From positions 6,381,001-6,445,000 of the forward strand of contig CM032229.1 of the NCBI GenBank assembly GCA_019009955.1: a stretch of DNA of 64,000 nt. Direction: 5' to 3'. This DNA is from Riptortus pedestris (lineage: Eukaryota; Arthropoda; Insecta; Hemiptera; Alydidae). This document shows, one piece after another, positions 1-10,970 of the stretch. The number at the start of each line of letters is the position of its first letter. Position 1 is the stretch's first letter. The notes under the pieces were generated by a model, which saw nothing but the letters and a program-made list of their open reading frames with translations, was not told the origin of the DNA and did not search any database. The translations under genes and the position numbers were made by a program.

Positions 1-111
1 TGAAAGGAACTCATTTTCGTCTTCTCCTTGGTAGGATCGATGGACATTTGAGGGAACTTTTCGAAAATCGCGTCATGAATATTCATGAAGGGAAATCTGC
101 TAAAAAAATAC
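1..111 (+). mobile_element. HINE-like repeat, terminal fragment cut by window start
   Basis: This has the family's terminal module: CATTTTCGTC, GGTAGGATCGATGGACATTTG, then a terminus GGGAAATCTGCTAAAA. The usual 20-base palindrome is altered here (GAATATTCATGAAGGGAAAT). The copy is truncated by the window edge. Confidence 0.75.
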
Positions 112-1231
112 TACTACTTTCAAGGAAGCCCTCAATGTGTTGCTATAACCATTTGCCAGTTTTGATAAACAGTCTGCTTTTTTATGCGTAGAAGTCATTT
201 TGAACAATTGTTGATACATACTTTTTGCTGTAATACGAACGTCTTGTTGGTTGCTGGGGTTAAGGAGTGGGTACATCTGCCACTGCCCTCAGTAAGCTGC
301 AGTTAAAATAAATAAATACACACACACCCACACAAATATATATGTTTATATAATTTAGACAGTTCCTAATTTTCATTATTCATTTGCTAGGATTGATGGA
401 AATTTGTTGGCACTACTTTATCCTCAATTTTACGAAACGACACCAAGTTTATTTTGAAACACTTGAGTGATTGGGAGGAACACTCAAACCACAAAGGGAG
501 CAATTGATTAAGAACGAAAGGGTTCTAAACTGTTGGTATTGGATTTTAATTTTGCCGAACCGATGGACCGAATATATCGGAGTATTGATACAATTGGTAC
601 CGAAATGAAATTAATTCTCGAGCCGGTGTTCATAGTGAATATCAAAAAAAAAATCCTTTATTGCTCCGACGCTTGGATGCGTGATGGTGAACGAATTGTT
701 GAGCAACGCGCGTTCACTCGGTTATTCGTAATGAAATAAATGCTGTGGAGAGTCCAAAAGCAATTCTGGCTAATTCTTTTATATTGCATTTTTTACCACA
801 CAATATAATTAAGCACAGGACACGAGAACAAAGGGATATTATATTATAAAATCCGGATTAAAAAAAAAAAAGTTTTTAATAAGCAGTTAAATTCTCTCAC
901 AACTCGCATTGTCGATATAATGGCACGCTCCATTTTTAATTAATTTGTTAAATGAGGCGGGAAGAAAATATTAAAATCCCTAAAAGATACTTTATGGTTC
1001 GTATTTGTAGCGTGAAATGCCCTGATCATTTCAAAAATGACGGGCAGAGTGCGAATTTCGAACAAGAGGACATTAGCAATTCGTTTGACAACTCTTCCTT
1101 CGTGATAAGACATGAACTAGCGACGAAGTTAAATTTTCACTATGCAGGCCTTAAAAAAAAACACCAAATCTTCAAATGTGTTTGTTTATATGTAGAAGGT
1201 CCATTGTCCATGAAACACAGAATATATTTTT
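112..1231. other. AT-rich intronic sequence, no recognised gene
   Basis: A degenerate trace of the HINE terminal module is visible near 360-430 (ATTTTCATTATTCATTTGCTAGGATTGATGG, similar but diverged). Short open frames at 533-739 and 952-1314 show no domain, no conserved motif and no splice context I can support. I see nothing else. Confidence 0.4.
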
Positions 1232-1235
1232 TTTA

Positions 1236-1409
1236 TTATATTATTATTTACGTCCACTTTATACAACTATGGCTAATCAGGACGGGTTATCTACAGGTTA
1301 CCACACTTTTCTAGCCAGGGTGGTCCTAAGGAGTTTATATAATGAGTCTGTCACTAAATAAATTTCTACTGCCCAGGGCGGGAATCGAACCCTATACTTG
1401 ACGGACAGT
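1236..1409 (-). mobile_element. tRNA-derived SINE (family S1), minus-strand copy, 5'-truncated
   Basis: Read on the minus strand it has a B-box-like GGTTCGATTCCCG near its start, then the family body (TAAATAAA, CACCCTGGCTAGAAAA, GGTAACCTGTAGATAACCCG) and ends in a TAAATAATAAT tail. The tRNA A-box half is missing. It is homologous to the fuller copies at 16507, 41091, 54976 and 56228. Confidence 0.75.
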
Positions 1410-1439
1410 TCTGTAATTGATAATTTTGACTCATCCTTT

Positions 1440-2600
1440 CCCTTGGCATCTTTCATGCGTACTCTGAATAGTGTCGGAGCACATTAGCATGTCTGTCAGC
1501 TTTTGTTTTCCGGCCCAGTGACCATTCAAGGCCTCCGGAGTGAGGCTGGAAACATGAAAATGGTACTACGGGCAAGCCACTTCGGTGGCGGGTGGTGGCC
1601 AGAGGCATGGAATTGCTGACGTAGTAGTCGTGTGTTGGATGCACGGAGACGGGTAAACTGGTAATTGTCGTCTGTGTGCTGAAACTAGAAAAATTAGGTT
1701 TGACCCACTCCGGGGAGTCCGGGGACTTCGCAGCAGTGAGCTGCTGGGCTGATTGGAAGGAAGTTGGTAAAGGCCTGACGGCTAGAAACAACAACGACTA
1801 ATTCTATCCTTCCTTGTTCACAGCGTGCACACTGTCTGCCTTTTGGAGTATTAGGATTCTTCCATCCCCTTCATTAAGCCTTGAGATTAGGAGAGGGTGA
1901 GTGAGGTTTAAGCCTAACGCCCAGGTACGCTCTCATTCCGTTTCTGTCCTCCTGTGGCCTACACTGTCTATCCTCTGACCGGAAGGTTGGGTTACACATG
2001 TGGTACGTTATCCGGAGTATGTGGACACCTCGGATTTTACAAACTACAAAGGCCGAGGAATCTCATCTTGGTTTAGTCCCTGGGCCTTGGCCAAGTAGAT
2101 CGAATCCGGTACAATGAGAGTTGTGAAGGAGCAGTATCGGATCTATCCTCCCTTGCAGTCCTCCGCTGTCAAGGCATTGGAGGAAAACTCTAAGACCAGT
2201 AGGTCTTCGGCTGACTTTGGCCAAGGCTGTTGCAAGTCCAGGCATTGTGGTCTAGATCTAAGTGGTATCACGGGATCGGGTTGCATAGCCCACGCCAACA
2301 GTAAGGCACTGACGTTGGTGACCCGATCCACGCAGTTCTTATCGGTCACAGATGTGGTTGTCGTTGTAACACTCTCGGACTGATCAAATCATTTATGGTT
2401 GATGAGGTGGTTCTTAACACTCTCGGTCAAATGTGATAAGACCATCTTATCCTAGGATGGGATCGTTGTATGAAGTTCTGAGAAGAGTGAGGTAAGATTA
2501 TGTCCTCCCCTACCATGGTGGTTAGGTGAGAAGTGATTAAGGCCCGACGGCTAGGTATCTACAGTATCCTTGATGGCAGTTAATACATTGAACTTGCCGA
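1440..2600. other. GC-rich block of unknown origin with internally repeated motifs
   Basis: About 1.16 kb is clearly richer in GC than its surroundings. Two motifs recur: AAGGCCTGACGGCTAG near 1770 versus AAGGCCCGACGGCTAG near 2540, and AACACTCTCGG near 2370 and again near 2418. No long open frame with a known domain was seen on either strand; frames at 1453-1794, 2063-2245 and 2114-2383 are short. The untranslated region of a retroelement is my best guess, but no coding part was identified. A host non-coding element is the alternative. Confidence 0.35.
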
Positions 2601-3343
2601 ACAAGTTCGTGAACTGCAGTAAATGGTCAAATAGGGAATGTCTATCGACGAACGGAAATTACATTCGTTGGTCTTTTCCGGAATTGTACAAAATTTGACA
2701 ATCTTTATTTTGTTTTTCCTGAGTTATTTGGTTTTCTTTGTCGAAGTGGGTTTATATATTATATGAAATGATTTTCTAATAGAAGATGTCCATAGAGTAT
2801 CATAATTACGCTAGACGTTTTACATAGTTCGTTGTTCTCCCTATGATCATAAAAAAGACGAATCATTCCGAAACCAGCAGATGGAGATTGTCTTCTTCAG
2901 TAATGTGAATATAACTGGCTTACGATTGTCAATGACCACTGCGATGTGCAAACTGCATCTTCAGTTTCGCCTAACTCATGTCAGGCCAACAAAATAGTTA
3001 ACAAAATTAATAGCGGAATACAATCTACAAAATGTAGAATTAGAAGAAGAAAAACATTGTCAAGAGGGGAAAGGGAGCTAATCTGAGGACGAGTAAAGAC
3101 AAATGGAAGGGCTAAAAAGTACAAAAGAGCAACAAGAAGAGCAAGCGTAGAGAAGTGTTGGGGCTGTGGTTAAGTGGGTATACTTTGGGGGTAATTTAGC
3201 CTTTTGTAGCCATTGCAGATATATCATCTGCCTCAGCACTCATTAACATCACAATTAGCACCTTTTATCCTACCGCCTCCCTTTTATCCTCTTCCGCCTC
3301 TATTCTTGCCTCTTCTTTATCCAGCCTCTTCTTCCTTCTACGA
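2601..3343. other. AT-rich intronic sequence, nothing recognised
   Basis: There are no coding, RNA or repeat signatures I can support apart from purine-rich and pyrimidine-rich stretches around 3060-3320. Confidence 0.4.
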
Positions 3344-4025
3344 ACTTTAAACGCCTGCGTAAACTAAGCAGATTCCCCTCGTGAAGTTTAACAATAGATA
3401 AATACACATACTGGTAACATAACACCACTGTGAATATGAAGTAAATAAATGCAAATGGTTATAAGAAATCTTTCAGTCAATTCAGAACATATTTGCATGT
3501 ATCCCGTATAATAAAGGTCTCTTGAAAAGAATATTTTGTATTTAGGCTTCAATTAAAGTGCTTCATAACAATACAGTAAATTGTTAATATGGCATGAGTA
3601 AGAGGGGGTTTACAGGCGGCCGAAAACTAAAAAATGTAAATATCTCGGTTAATAATCAAGTTAGTGTAAAAACATATATAACAACTTATTTAGAAAACAG
3701 AATTGGCAATGAGATTGACTCTATACATTTTTTCGATCCGACGCATAATAATGGAGATATTAAGACTTTTTGCAATTCCTCCCCTCCCACTGGTCGGATA
3801 TCAGCCAGTAACGAACTTGATCTTTCTTCTTACATTAATCTATTTAATATCGAGTTTGGTGACGATCAAAAAAAATTGCGACCACTGGAGCGGCAACAGA
3901 CATATAATTTTGAACGGGCCTCATTTCGTCATTTATTAAGTAGGATCGGTGGACAGTTGAAGACATATTTTTTGAAAATCTCTTCATGAGTACGACCGCA
4001 ATATTTAGGGAAATCTGCTAAAATC
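3344..4025 (+). mobile_element. HINE-like repeat, nearly full copy
   Basis: It opens with the hairpin/subterminal end (CTGCGTAAACTAAGCAGATT) at about 3350. It passes through the module with AATATCTCGGTTAATA, the C-rich stretch and GATTTCAGCC-like region. It ends in TCATGAGTACGACC...GGGAAATCTGCTAAAA at about 4024. The short frame at 3594-3989 is read through this repeat and is not a gene. Confidence 0.8.
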
Positions 4026-4039
4026 CGATGAGCAGAACT

Positions 4040-4660
4040 CTCTAAATAAATGAGTAAGGAATAAATGTACAGAGCATCAACATTTTAACAAGATTGATTG
4101 TATAACATTTTTTCCTGTCAACTCATAATAAAGGAGATATCTTTAAATTTCCAAACTTACCCCTCAACACCCCCCCCCTATTCCTGTTTACGATATCAGC
4201 CATTAACGAATATGAACATTAGCCTTGAATAAAATGGTTAAGTATTGAGTATGGTATAGATAAATAATCAAATTTTGAGTCAATGAGTGAAAATCTTAAT
4301 TGATGACGTCATCACACTACATATTTGCACATGTCTCACACAGTAAAAGTACAATGAAGACAACATTTTGCCTTTAAGCTCCAAATAATGTGGTTCATGA
4401 TATAACAAGTTATTGATATTATGACATGTGTAGGTGATGTGGGGGTATGCTGAAAGATGAAAACTAAAATCTCAGTAAATAATCAAGGTAGTGAAAAAAA
4501 CATAAATAACAGTTATAGAATATATAATTTGCAATAAGATTAGTTCTATCCAACGCATATTAACGGCGTTATTTCAAATTTTTAAAATTGTCCTTTTAGA
4601 CAACCAACTTATTCAATTTCAACCATTATCGAACTTAATCTTTAGTTTTAGTTAGTTTAG
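4040..4660 (+). mobile_element. HINE-like repeat, long-type internal modules, both ends missing
   Basis: It contains module B (ACATTTTAACAAGATTG, CTCATAATAAAGGAGATAT, GATGACGTCATCACACTAC) followed by a degraded module A (GTTAATAATCAAG-like). It has the same orientation as the copy before it. Confidence 0.7.
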
Positions 4661-4840
4661 AATTCGAAGGGATCAAATATCACTTTTTTCTCCTGATGAG
4701 GAGACAATTAGACGAGAAAAAGGTTGTGAAATAAAATACTTATTAATACTATTTGACGTCTTTATTCATGATGACCTTCTTGTCTTTTAATTTTTGAAAG
4801 GAATTAACTAATGCAACTTTCCACCATCTTATTTTTTCAG

Positions 4841-4976
4841 GTATGGTTTCAAAACCAAAGGGCGAAAATAAAAAAGATGCAGAAGAAACACAGACTGGAT
4901 CAGAAGAACAATAACAGCAGTGGTAAAGATATGGACATCGATGAGAAAAACGAAAAGCTCAAGGACGACGATCACA
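4841..4976 (+). CDS. Lmx1: Lmx1-type LIM-homeodomain protein, exon encoding homeodomain helix 3 and linker
   Basis: This exon encodes the C-terminal 14 residues of a homeodomain, VWFQNQRAKIKKMQ, with the invariant W48, F49, N51 and R53 that contact DNA. A lysine-rich acidic linker follows. Lmx1 proteins are LIM-homeodomain transcription factors acting in the nucleus, in dorsal-ventral, limb and neuronal patterning in animals. The exon starts directly after a TTTTTTCAG acceptor at the Q46/V47 site where many homeobox genes carry an intron, in phase 0. It ends at a GTAAGT donor (4977) leaving one base (phase 1). The next exon begins with the two bases needed to complete that codon. Assignment to Lmx1 rests mainly on the C-terminus encoded at 14028-14185. 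Upstream exons are outside the window. Confidence 0.9.
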
Positions 4977-5044
4977 GTAAGTTAACAATTTTATTTATAT
5001 TTCTATTATTACTAATACATATTATTTACCGAACTACAAAATGA

Positions 5045-5625
5045 TGAAATCCGTCACGCATGAGATGCGTCATTAAGCATGTTTTCCACATGCTAGTATG
5101 GCACAATAATGATCTCATCTCACTCCATATTCTCTATTTCTTGAAAAAAGTCGATGAGTGAAAATGAGGGTTTAGTTAGACAGAATAAAGGAAAGGAGGA
5201 GTAACTCCCCTAAATAACGAAATAATGCTACATTTGTAGAACATCGAAAAAGTATCGAAATTCTGAGTAAAAAGTCATTGTACAGACAGAGTTAAGAAGT
5301 ACACAACACACACACACACACAAGCTTCTTGCCATTATGACATGCGCTGGAGTGAGGCTTATTGGGGGGCTGGAAGCTAAACCTTACAAATATGTCGGTT
5401 AATATTTATGATAGCGAAAGTATGTATATAACAACATTTATAGGAAACTAAATTTGACATAAGAATGGTTCCATACAATATATCGATCAGACTTATAATA
5501 ATGGGGATATTTCAAATTTTCAGAATTACATCTTCTCAACCCCTCTCCTTCACCTTTAGTTATTCACTAACTTTAATTTTGAAAAGTTTATTTATCGAGT
5601 TTGGTAGTGACACAATAAAAAAATG
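5045..5625 (+). mobile_element. HINE-like repeat, long form, internally deleted
   Basis: The hairpin end is present with a changed loop (CGTCACGCATGAGATGCGT at about 5053). It is followed by GATCTCATCTCAC, part of module B, and then module A with a diverged AATATGTCGGTTAATA. The palindromic terminus is missing. A short CA repeat lies inside at about 5306-5321. Confidence 0.7.
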
Positions 5626-5783
5626 TTATGTATGTTCATAATTTTTAACAACATATATCAGACATGAAATTATATGACAATGTAATTATAATACAATTTA
5701 TTAAAATTGTAAATTAACATTATAAATAAATCGTAAAATTTGGAATTATTACAAACAACGAAAGTTAAATAGCTACATCGAAA

Positions 5784-5970
5784 TCAATGAGACACTTGAG
5801 GTTGAATTTGGGAAAATAATCCATAGATGTTTGGATTAATTCCACTGATACAAAGACGTAATGAATTTTCGAAACGATCGTCATACAGCCTTGTACGATG
5901 TTTTGATTTATTAACTTTCATCATTGCAAAGAACTGTTCGCATTTATAAGTACTGCCAAATGCACAAATT
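5784..5970 (-). pseudogene. hAT-superfamily (ZBED-like) transposase, C-terminal remnant
   Basis: The minus strand reads FGSTYKCEQFFAMMKVNK, then SKHRTRL, SLRL and a terminal QVSH followed by a stop at 5784-5786. This matches the conserved dimerisation-domain end of hAT transposases and domesticated ZBED relatives (consensus GSTYxCEQxFSxMKxNKSKxRxxL...CQxSH-stop). Only about 60 residues remain; the DDE catalytic core and BED finger are absent. It lies inside the Lmx1 intron, antisense to the gene. I treat it as a dead transposon fragment. Confidence 0.7.
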
Positions 5971-6049
5971 TCTCCTCATTTTCCTCGTTGGAGAATGCAA
6001 TATTTTTGTTAAATTGGGTTTTTCAAAATGCCTCGCGGGCTGGATCAAA

Positions 6050-6966
6050 CCTTACAACGGGCTGGTGGTTGCCCACATATGGTTTCAATGGCCTCTTAAC
6101 GTCATCATGATCTGAAGGTCATGCCATGTAGTTGACGCCATTATGTTCCTTCAGAAACTGCACATTTCATATTACTATACCCACCGAAATCCATAAGATG
6201 CTTGATGTGTTCAAAATGGGATTTTCTAGGCTTCCCTCTTGCCCTATGCCCAAGAATCTTGCAAGATATTTAGAAGAAGATTATAAAGAAGAACCTGCAA
6301 ATATATTTATAATGGAGTCGTTGTGCCTCATGATATACACAAGAAGCTTCACTCTCTTTTTTTTTCCATTCCCTTGTAAAGACTTTTGTTCTCGCTAACC
6401 TCATTTAGAACTTCAATGTTGTTTTTTTTTTTGTTTTTTAGTCCAACTTCTTCTAATAATACTACGCCAAATCCACATTTCCATTGCTTCCAATCTGTTA
6501 TATCCCCTTTTGTGGAGAGTCCAACTTTCGCTCCGGTAAAGCAGTACACTTCATACAAAATTCTTAGCAAACATTTTGATATCCATGCTATAATATGCTT
6601 ATTAGTTAAAATGCTTCTTTTACTTTGATAGGCTTGTTTAGCAAGTGCTATTCTTCTATCGACTTAAGCTCTACTATCATCGCCTTCAGTGATGATGCTC
6701 CCTAGCTAACAAAACTCCTTCACTTTTTCCAGCACAACGTTTCTAATTTTAATATTTATATTTCCTTGACTTTCTTTGTTCTCTACAACCCAAACTTTTG
6801 TTTTATAAGCATTTATTATGTGTGTAAACTGATCTAGATCGTTCTTTAATACTTTCAGAATTCTATTCATCTCTACTTCAGACTTAACATCATGCGCAGT
6901 GAAAATAGCATTCCAATAAATCTGAGTCAGTATTCCAGTATCTGAAGTTAAACTGACTATACCCAC
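6050..6966 (-). pseudogene. LINE reverse transcriptase (RTE/CR1-type), C-terminal part, degenerate
   Basis: On the minus strand the segment after the RT active-site box is recognisable: a decayed YADD box (TAHDV), NAYKTKVWVV, then NVVLEKVKEF and LGSIITEGDD. The thumb/linker follows with SVLLYRSESWTL, then RLEAMEMWIWRSIIRRSW, HNDSIIN and GHRARGKPRKSHFEHIK, finishing with a WRQLHG-like end. Several stops and frameshifts break it. It is a 5'-truncated copy antisense within the Lmx1 intron. The family resemblance to RTE-type LINEs is by motif order only. Confidence 0.75.
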
Positions 6967-7139
6967 ATTTTTTCTTATACGAAGCTTAGGGTCGTTTTTG
7001 TAATATAAAAAATGGGATACTTTTTAGAGGATGTTGTTGTTGTGTGTTAGAGGATTGGCGTTCCAGTAGTTCATAGAGCCGTATGGTCGTCTGACTGACA
7101 TCAGCTGAGCGTAAATGAAAGCAAAGCAGACCGAAAGAA

Positions 7140-7620
7140 AGACAAAGACTTGAGTAAAAAAGCAGGAGGCGCGGCCATGACTGGTTTCCCTTGGCAACGC
7201 CCCTCCTCCCCATGCTAATACGACTCCTTGCGGATCCCCCAACATCTCCCTCCCTATTCCAGAGTCAGAGCTACAACACACCTTCCCTAATAACACACAT
7301 ACAGTTCGTGTCCTGTGTTTATATGTCCCACCGGAGCCTTGCCAGACTGAAAAATATTTGGTTCGTGGCGGCGATATTAAAGCCGGCTGGTGTGTTTTCC
7401 CTAGGTTCGTGTCCTGGGAGCTGATGGTCAAGGGGTGTTCCCACCCCCCGCAATGCACAAGTCCTGAATCCAGAATACCCCCCCCCCCTCCTCGAATCGT
7501 CGGATTTAAGGTAGGAACAGGTGTGCGGGATCTTTATTAGCACACCTCTCAATGGGATTCGCCCACGAATACAATCTTCCCTCGCCATTACTCACAATTT
7601 ATTTCTAATACGCCCCAATA
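7140..7620. promoter_or_regulatory. Candidate intronic cis-regulatory island (GC-richer, unique-looking)
   Basis: This is a 450-bp island of balanced composition in an AT-rich intron. It holds an RFX-like X-box half-palindrome (GTTTCCCTTGGCAAC), ATGCTAAT (POU-like), CGGCCATGAC and GGAACAGGTGTGCGG (E-box). The overlapping open frames on several strands have no domain similarity and probably reflect composition. It is inferred to be conserved non-coding DNA; conservation was not tested. Confidence 0.3.
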
Positions 7621-7807
7621 AAGCCAGCTTACTCCGACAAATGCTCAAAAAATCTATAACAAATATATTGTATTAAAGATTCTCAGAAAAAGCAATATTG
7701 TATTACAGGAATTTTCAATTTACATTCACCGTCATGACAGAAAAAGAAAAAAAGTGTTCAACTCTTTAATAATTTCAGAAATTCTTTCATATGTTTGCTT
7801 AAATATT

Positions 7808-7885
7808 TAAGGCTCGGTTTATCTACTGGTTGCTATTCTTTTCTAGCCAGGGTTGGAGAATTCATTATCACTAAATATATTTCAA
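7808..7885 (-). mobile_element. SINE S1 body fragment
   Basis: It carries the family body read on the minus strand (AACCCTGGCTAGAAAAGAAT, CAGTAGATAAACCGAGCC), much diverged. No tRNA half is left. Confidence 0.55.
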
Positions 7886-9296
7886 CGCATCACAATTCTT
7901 TTATATCTCTCTCGTATTTGCATATGTTATAACTTTTGTTCAAAAGTTGTTTTGGCTATTCTGCAGTTGGCTCAAGCCACGTTGCACATCGGCTTATGTG
8001 TATGAAGAGGAAAAAGGAATAGCAATAGTAGTAGATGAATTGGTTTAGTTACGGGGCATATTTCTTTAGGAAGCCAAATGTTTTGAACTTAGCCTCCTTT
8101 GCATGACCCGCACCGAAAACGACGCCAGAAAATTCCTTTAGTCAACTATTGACAGATCAATAACATATCCCCATGGAAATGTGAAATTCACATTTTAAGC
8201 AAAATTTAACTTTCAAATTAGGGATGAGGTTCATTCCAATGCAGTTCAACACACCCATTTTACCACTCTATTTAAGAATTTCTTATAGTTTTGTATAATA
8301 GCAGTAGAAGGTATTGAAAATAAGAAAGGCAGTACCGCTTCTAGAGCGATTTCAAAAACTCCTGTGATTGTGGGTGTTTTTTTTTCCAAAACATTACGAA
8401 GCCTTATTTCGGAAACCGTTTGAGATAAAAAAAATATGTTTTTCTTATTCTCACTACCTACTAACCGTATACAGACTTTTATGAAATTCTAAAATGGTCA
8501 GATAAAATTTTAATTAAAATTGTGTTAAACTGAAAAGGAATGAACCAAAATGTCAACTTCATGCCATCGGCATCTACCAATTCATCGATTATTTATTCAT
8601 TTGTGCTAATTACAACTTTATCACACTAATGATAAGGCCCCTGCCATCTCCTCATTATCAATAGCATTTATTATACAATCAGTCACTTAAAATATTTATC
8701 AATTATGTTTACCAAAAAACGAAATTTACACCCAGGCTCAGCACCTGCTTTGTTCACGAGAATATGGAAATGATCATAGATTCCAAGTATATAAAAAATT
8801 AAATAAATAATATAGCCTTAGGGATTTGGCAGAGTACATAGATTCCTGGAACGGGGCTATTATTTTCATTAGAGCTAATTTTAACGAGTTCAACGTTAAG
8901 CCAGCATTTAATTCCTTCTATCATATCAAATTTCCATTTTATGTTAGAGACTTATGAATGGAATTATTTGTAAACGTTTTCAGCTGTTCATGAACACTTA
9001 ATCGTTATCGTAGGATTTTTATATTAAGTTTTGTTAACGGATACTTAATTCTGTATAAGGGAGAAACAGACGATAGAATTTGACATATGAAGTCAACCTT
9101 TTCATCCAAACACCTGCTTACCTTACGTAGTCCCTGCGTGTTAGACATCTTTGAATTTGTGAAAAACCTACTCTTTGTCTCAAGATTTAGTAAAGTTAAA
9201 AAATAAATGGCTTTATTTAATAATTTATGATATAAGTTTCACTCAGAGAAAAGGACATTTCTTCAGCTACGCCTTTAAACATCCAAGCTTTAAAAA
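7886..9296. other. AT-rich intronic sequence, nothing recognised
   Basis: There are no domains, RNA genes or clear repeats. The texture is low-GC and unique-looking. Short open frames are uninformative. Confidence 0.4.
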
Positions 9297-9785
9297 AGTC
9301 CGCCAGGAAAATGTTCCGTAAGCTAAGCAGATTTCTGTCAAGCTTACCCCTGGCTCACTAAAGATCTCAAGTTACCATGTATTCCTATTTCATCCGTAAT
9401 AAGAAGCTTTTTTCATTTTTTTTAACCGGAACTGGAATACTTGATGGATTTGAGATGCTTAGTAACTCAGTTACTCAATGTGAAAATCTCTTGAGTAAGA
9501 GTAGAGATGCTATTTACCGAATATTAAAAAAATGCAAATATCTCCGTTATTATTCATAAAAAAAAACTTCCAGCGGAAATTTAGCTGTGCACTGAAATTG
9601 GTTAGATTCTAGTTTTCGATCTGTCTCACAATATCGGAAATATTTCGAGTTTTCGAAATTTCTGACCTCTCAACTCCCTCCTTTGGTTCGGCAGGAGCCA
9701 GGAAAACTTCAGAGCTTCAATGGACCTCACTGTTTTTATCACCTGAGTAGGATCGATGGTCCCTCCCCCTTGTAAAAATTTTCAA
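9297..9785 (+). mobile_element. HINE-like repeat, old diverged copy
   Basis: It has AGTCCGCCAGG and GTAAGCTAAGCAGATTTCTG at the hairpin end. Module A follows (AAATATCTCCGTTATTATTC, TTTCGAGTTTTCGAAATTTC), then a terminal module trace (TGGACCTCACTG, GTAGGATCGATGG). The 5' palindrome is missing. Confidence 0.65.
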
Positions 9786-10126
9786 TTACAATATGAAAGT
9801 GAGACAAGACTCGAAGGTAGATTAAAGTTTTAGTCTGCAAACTCATACTGTCTATCATGAGTCAACTAATGCAGGCTACAGGCTGCCGAGGGATGGCTAT
9901 CTAACAACTCTGGCTTCGTTTGGAATTTTCTCCACTCATGCCATTAGTGATGTAAATGAAATTTTCCTCGTGGTACGGTTGTTGTTGAATGTTCGAATGA
10001 AGGAGTCGGGAAACCACTACATGGCCTTCTGACTCTCTTATTCCCTTTTTCGTTCCCACAAAAATCAGTTTTACCTGCTCACGAAACCAATTACCAGGAG
10101 TAGCCAGTTGATACAACAAGGATCGA
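9786..10126. other. Intronic sequence, nothing recognised
   Basis: The apparent minus-strand frame at 9901-10200 partly overlaps the repeat terminus that follows and has no domain similarity. Confidence 0.35.
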
Positions 10127-10206
10127 TTCACGTTTGATGATCTTTTTGGAAAATCACGCCATGAGTATGAACTCAATAGCTTTTTTCCCTTGAGGGACAT
10201 CTCCTA
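10127..10206 (+). mobile_element. HINE-like repeat, terminal fragment
   Basis: TTTTTGGAAAATCACGCC, ATGAGTATGAACTCAATAGC and the terminal CCCTTGAGGGA palindrome identify it as a fragment of the palindromic end. Confidence 0.65.
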
Positions 10207-10416
10207 AAAATCTGTGTTAACGAGGTCTCCAAACGCATCGGAAGGAATGAACTGTCCTTGGTATGCATTCTGACCTTCAGTAGTGGTGTTCATTGTTCTT
10301 CTGATAATGTTTCAAACGTGGAACAATACATATAATAAATATTGGTTAAGATTGATGTATGAAGCATTGATGCATATATAATATATTGTATATATCTATG
10401 CATACTAATGGCTTAG

Positions 10417-10593
10417 GTTCTCAAGGAGGCTGTGGCAGCGGGGGAGGTTACATGGGAGGAGACAGCTGCAGTGATACAGAAGGCATCACCGACTACAGCA
10501 GAGTGAAGGAAGAGCAGGAGAAGGAGGAAACCCTCTTCTACAGGAACATGATGGCCGACCAACAGGGCATATCTCACTACATGGCGAACAATG
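10417..10593 (+). CDS. Lmx1: Lmx1-type LIM-homeodomain protein, linker exon
   Basis: This 177-base exon begins with GT, completing the codon left open at 4976. It encodes a glycine/serine-rich start (SSQGGCGSGGGYMGG) followed by an acidic stretch (CSDTEGITDYSRVKEEQEKE) and ETLFYRNMMADQQGISHYM. It ends one base into a codon before the donor GTAACA at 10594, and the next exon begins with the two completing bases. This is the low-conservation region between homeodomain and C-terminus in the family. The phase match on both sides and balanced codon use in an AT-rich setting support it. No domain is visible within it. Confidence 0.85.
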
Positions 10594-10649
10594 GTAACAC
10601 TCAATTTTTATTTTATGTTTTTCGGCTGGCATGTGTGTATTGAGCTATT

Positions 10650-10970
10650 AACAAGACGTACAACCTCCGTTATCCAAGGAGGACATGGAATGGGTTGTCT
10701 CCAGTAGACTGACGGACCCCATTGTACCCAGAAGGTCTATGGGTACACTCTAAGGATTTTATGGACGGTATCTAAAAGTGCCAGAATCGTTAGGTCGAGC
10801 GGCTGACAGACACATATACTCGTTAAGCTCCCCTTGATCCATAAACACCACGACACTAACGCGCTCAGTTAGTGATCTTAAGGACTAATGTTATCCCATG
10901 GCGGGAATCGAACCTGCACCTATTTTTCAGCAGTACCTTTAGCTTAACCCGCACATCCACCGGTACCCTC
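10650..10970 (-). mobile_element. tRNA-like SINE, second family (S2)
   Basis: Read on the minus strand it has an A-box-like GGGTTAAGCTAAAGG and a perfect B box GGTTCGATTCCCGCC about 35 bases on. A non-tRNA body follows. It differs in sequence from the S1 family. Only one copy is visible in this window, so its ends are approximate. Confidence 0.5.

Larger units (their letters stand above)
1..4840 (+). other. Intron of the Lmx1 homologue (3' part; 5' end outside window)
   Basis: The first recognisable exon begins at 4841 inside the homeodomain, so the preceding exon, which should carry LIM domains and homeodomain helices 1 and 2, lies beyond base 1. No homeodomain or LIM coding sequence was found in this interval. 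It ends with a pyrimidine-rich tract and CAG acceptor at 4831-4840. It holds rolling-circle-like repeats, a SINE fragment and a GC-rich block, listed separately. Confidence 0.75.
4977..10416 (+). other. Lmx1 intron (5.4 kb)
   Basis: It starts with GTAAGT and ends with TTAG at 10413-10416. The acceptor has a poor pyrimidine tract, but a TACTAAT branch-point-like sequence lies about 10 bases upstream. The intron carries HINE-like, hAT and LINE remnants and a GC-richer island at 7140-7620. Confidence 0.8.

Noticed and set aside
952..1314. 120-codon plus-strand open frame
   Set aside because: It runs into a SINE copy at its 3' end and shows no recognisable domain.
3594..3989. 131-codon frame inside the first Lmx1 intron
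   Set aside because: It translates the HINE repeat; the same reading appears at other copies (24127-24417, 32903-33253) with different disruptions.
7024..7588. Several overlapping open frames on both strands
   Set aside because: Mutually overlapping frames without domains inside an intron; consistent with a GC-richer island rather than a gene.
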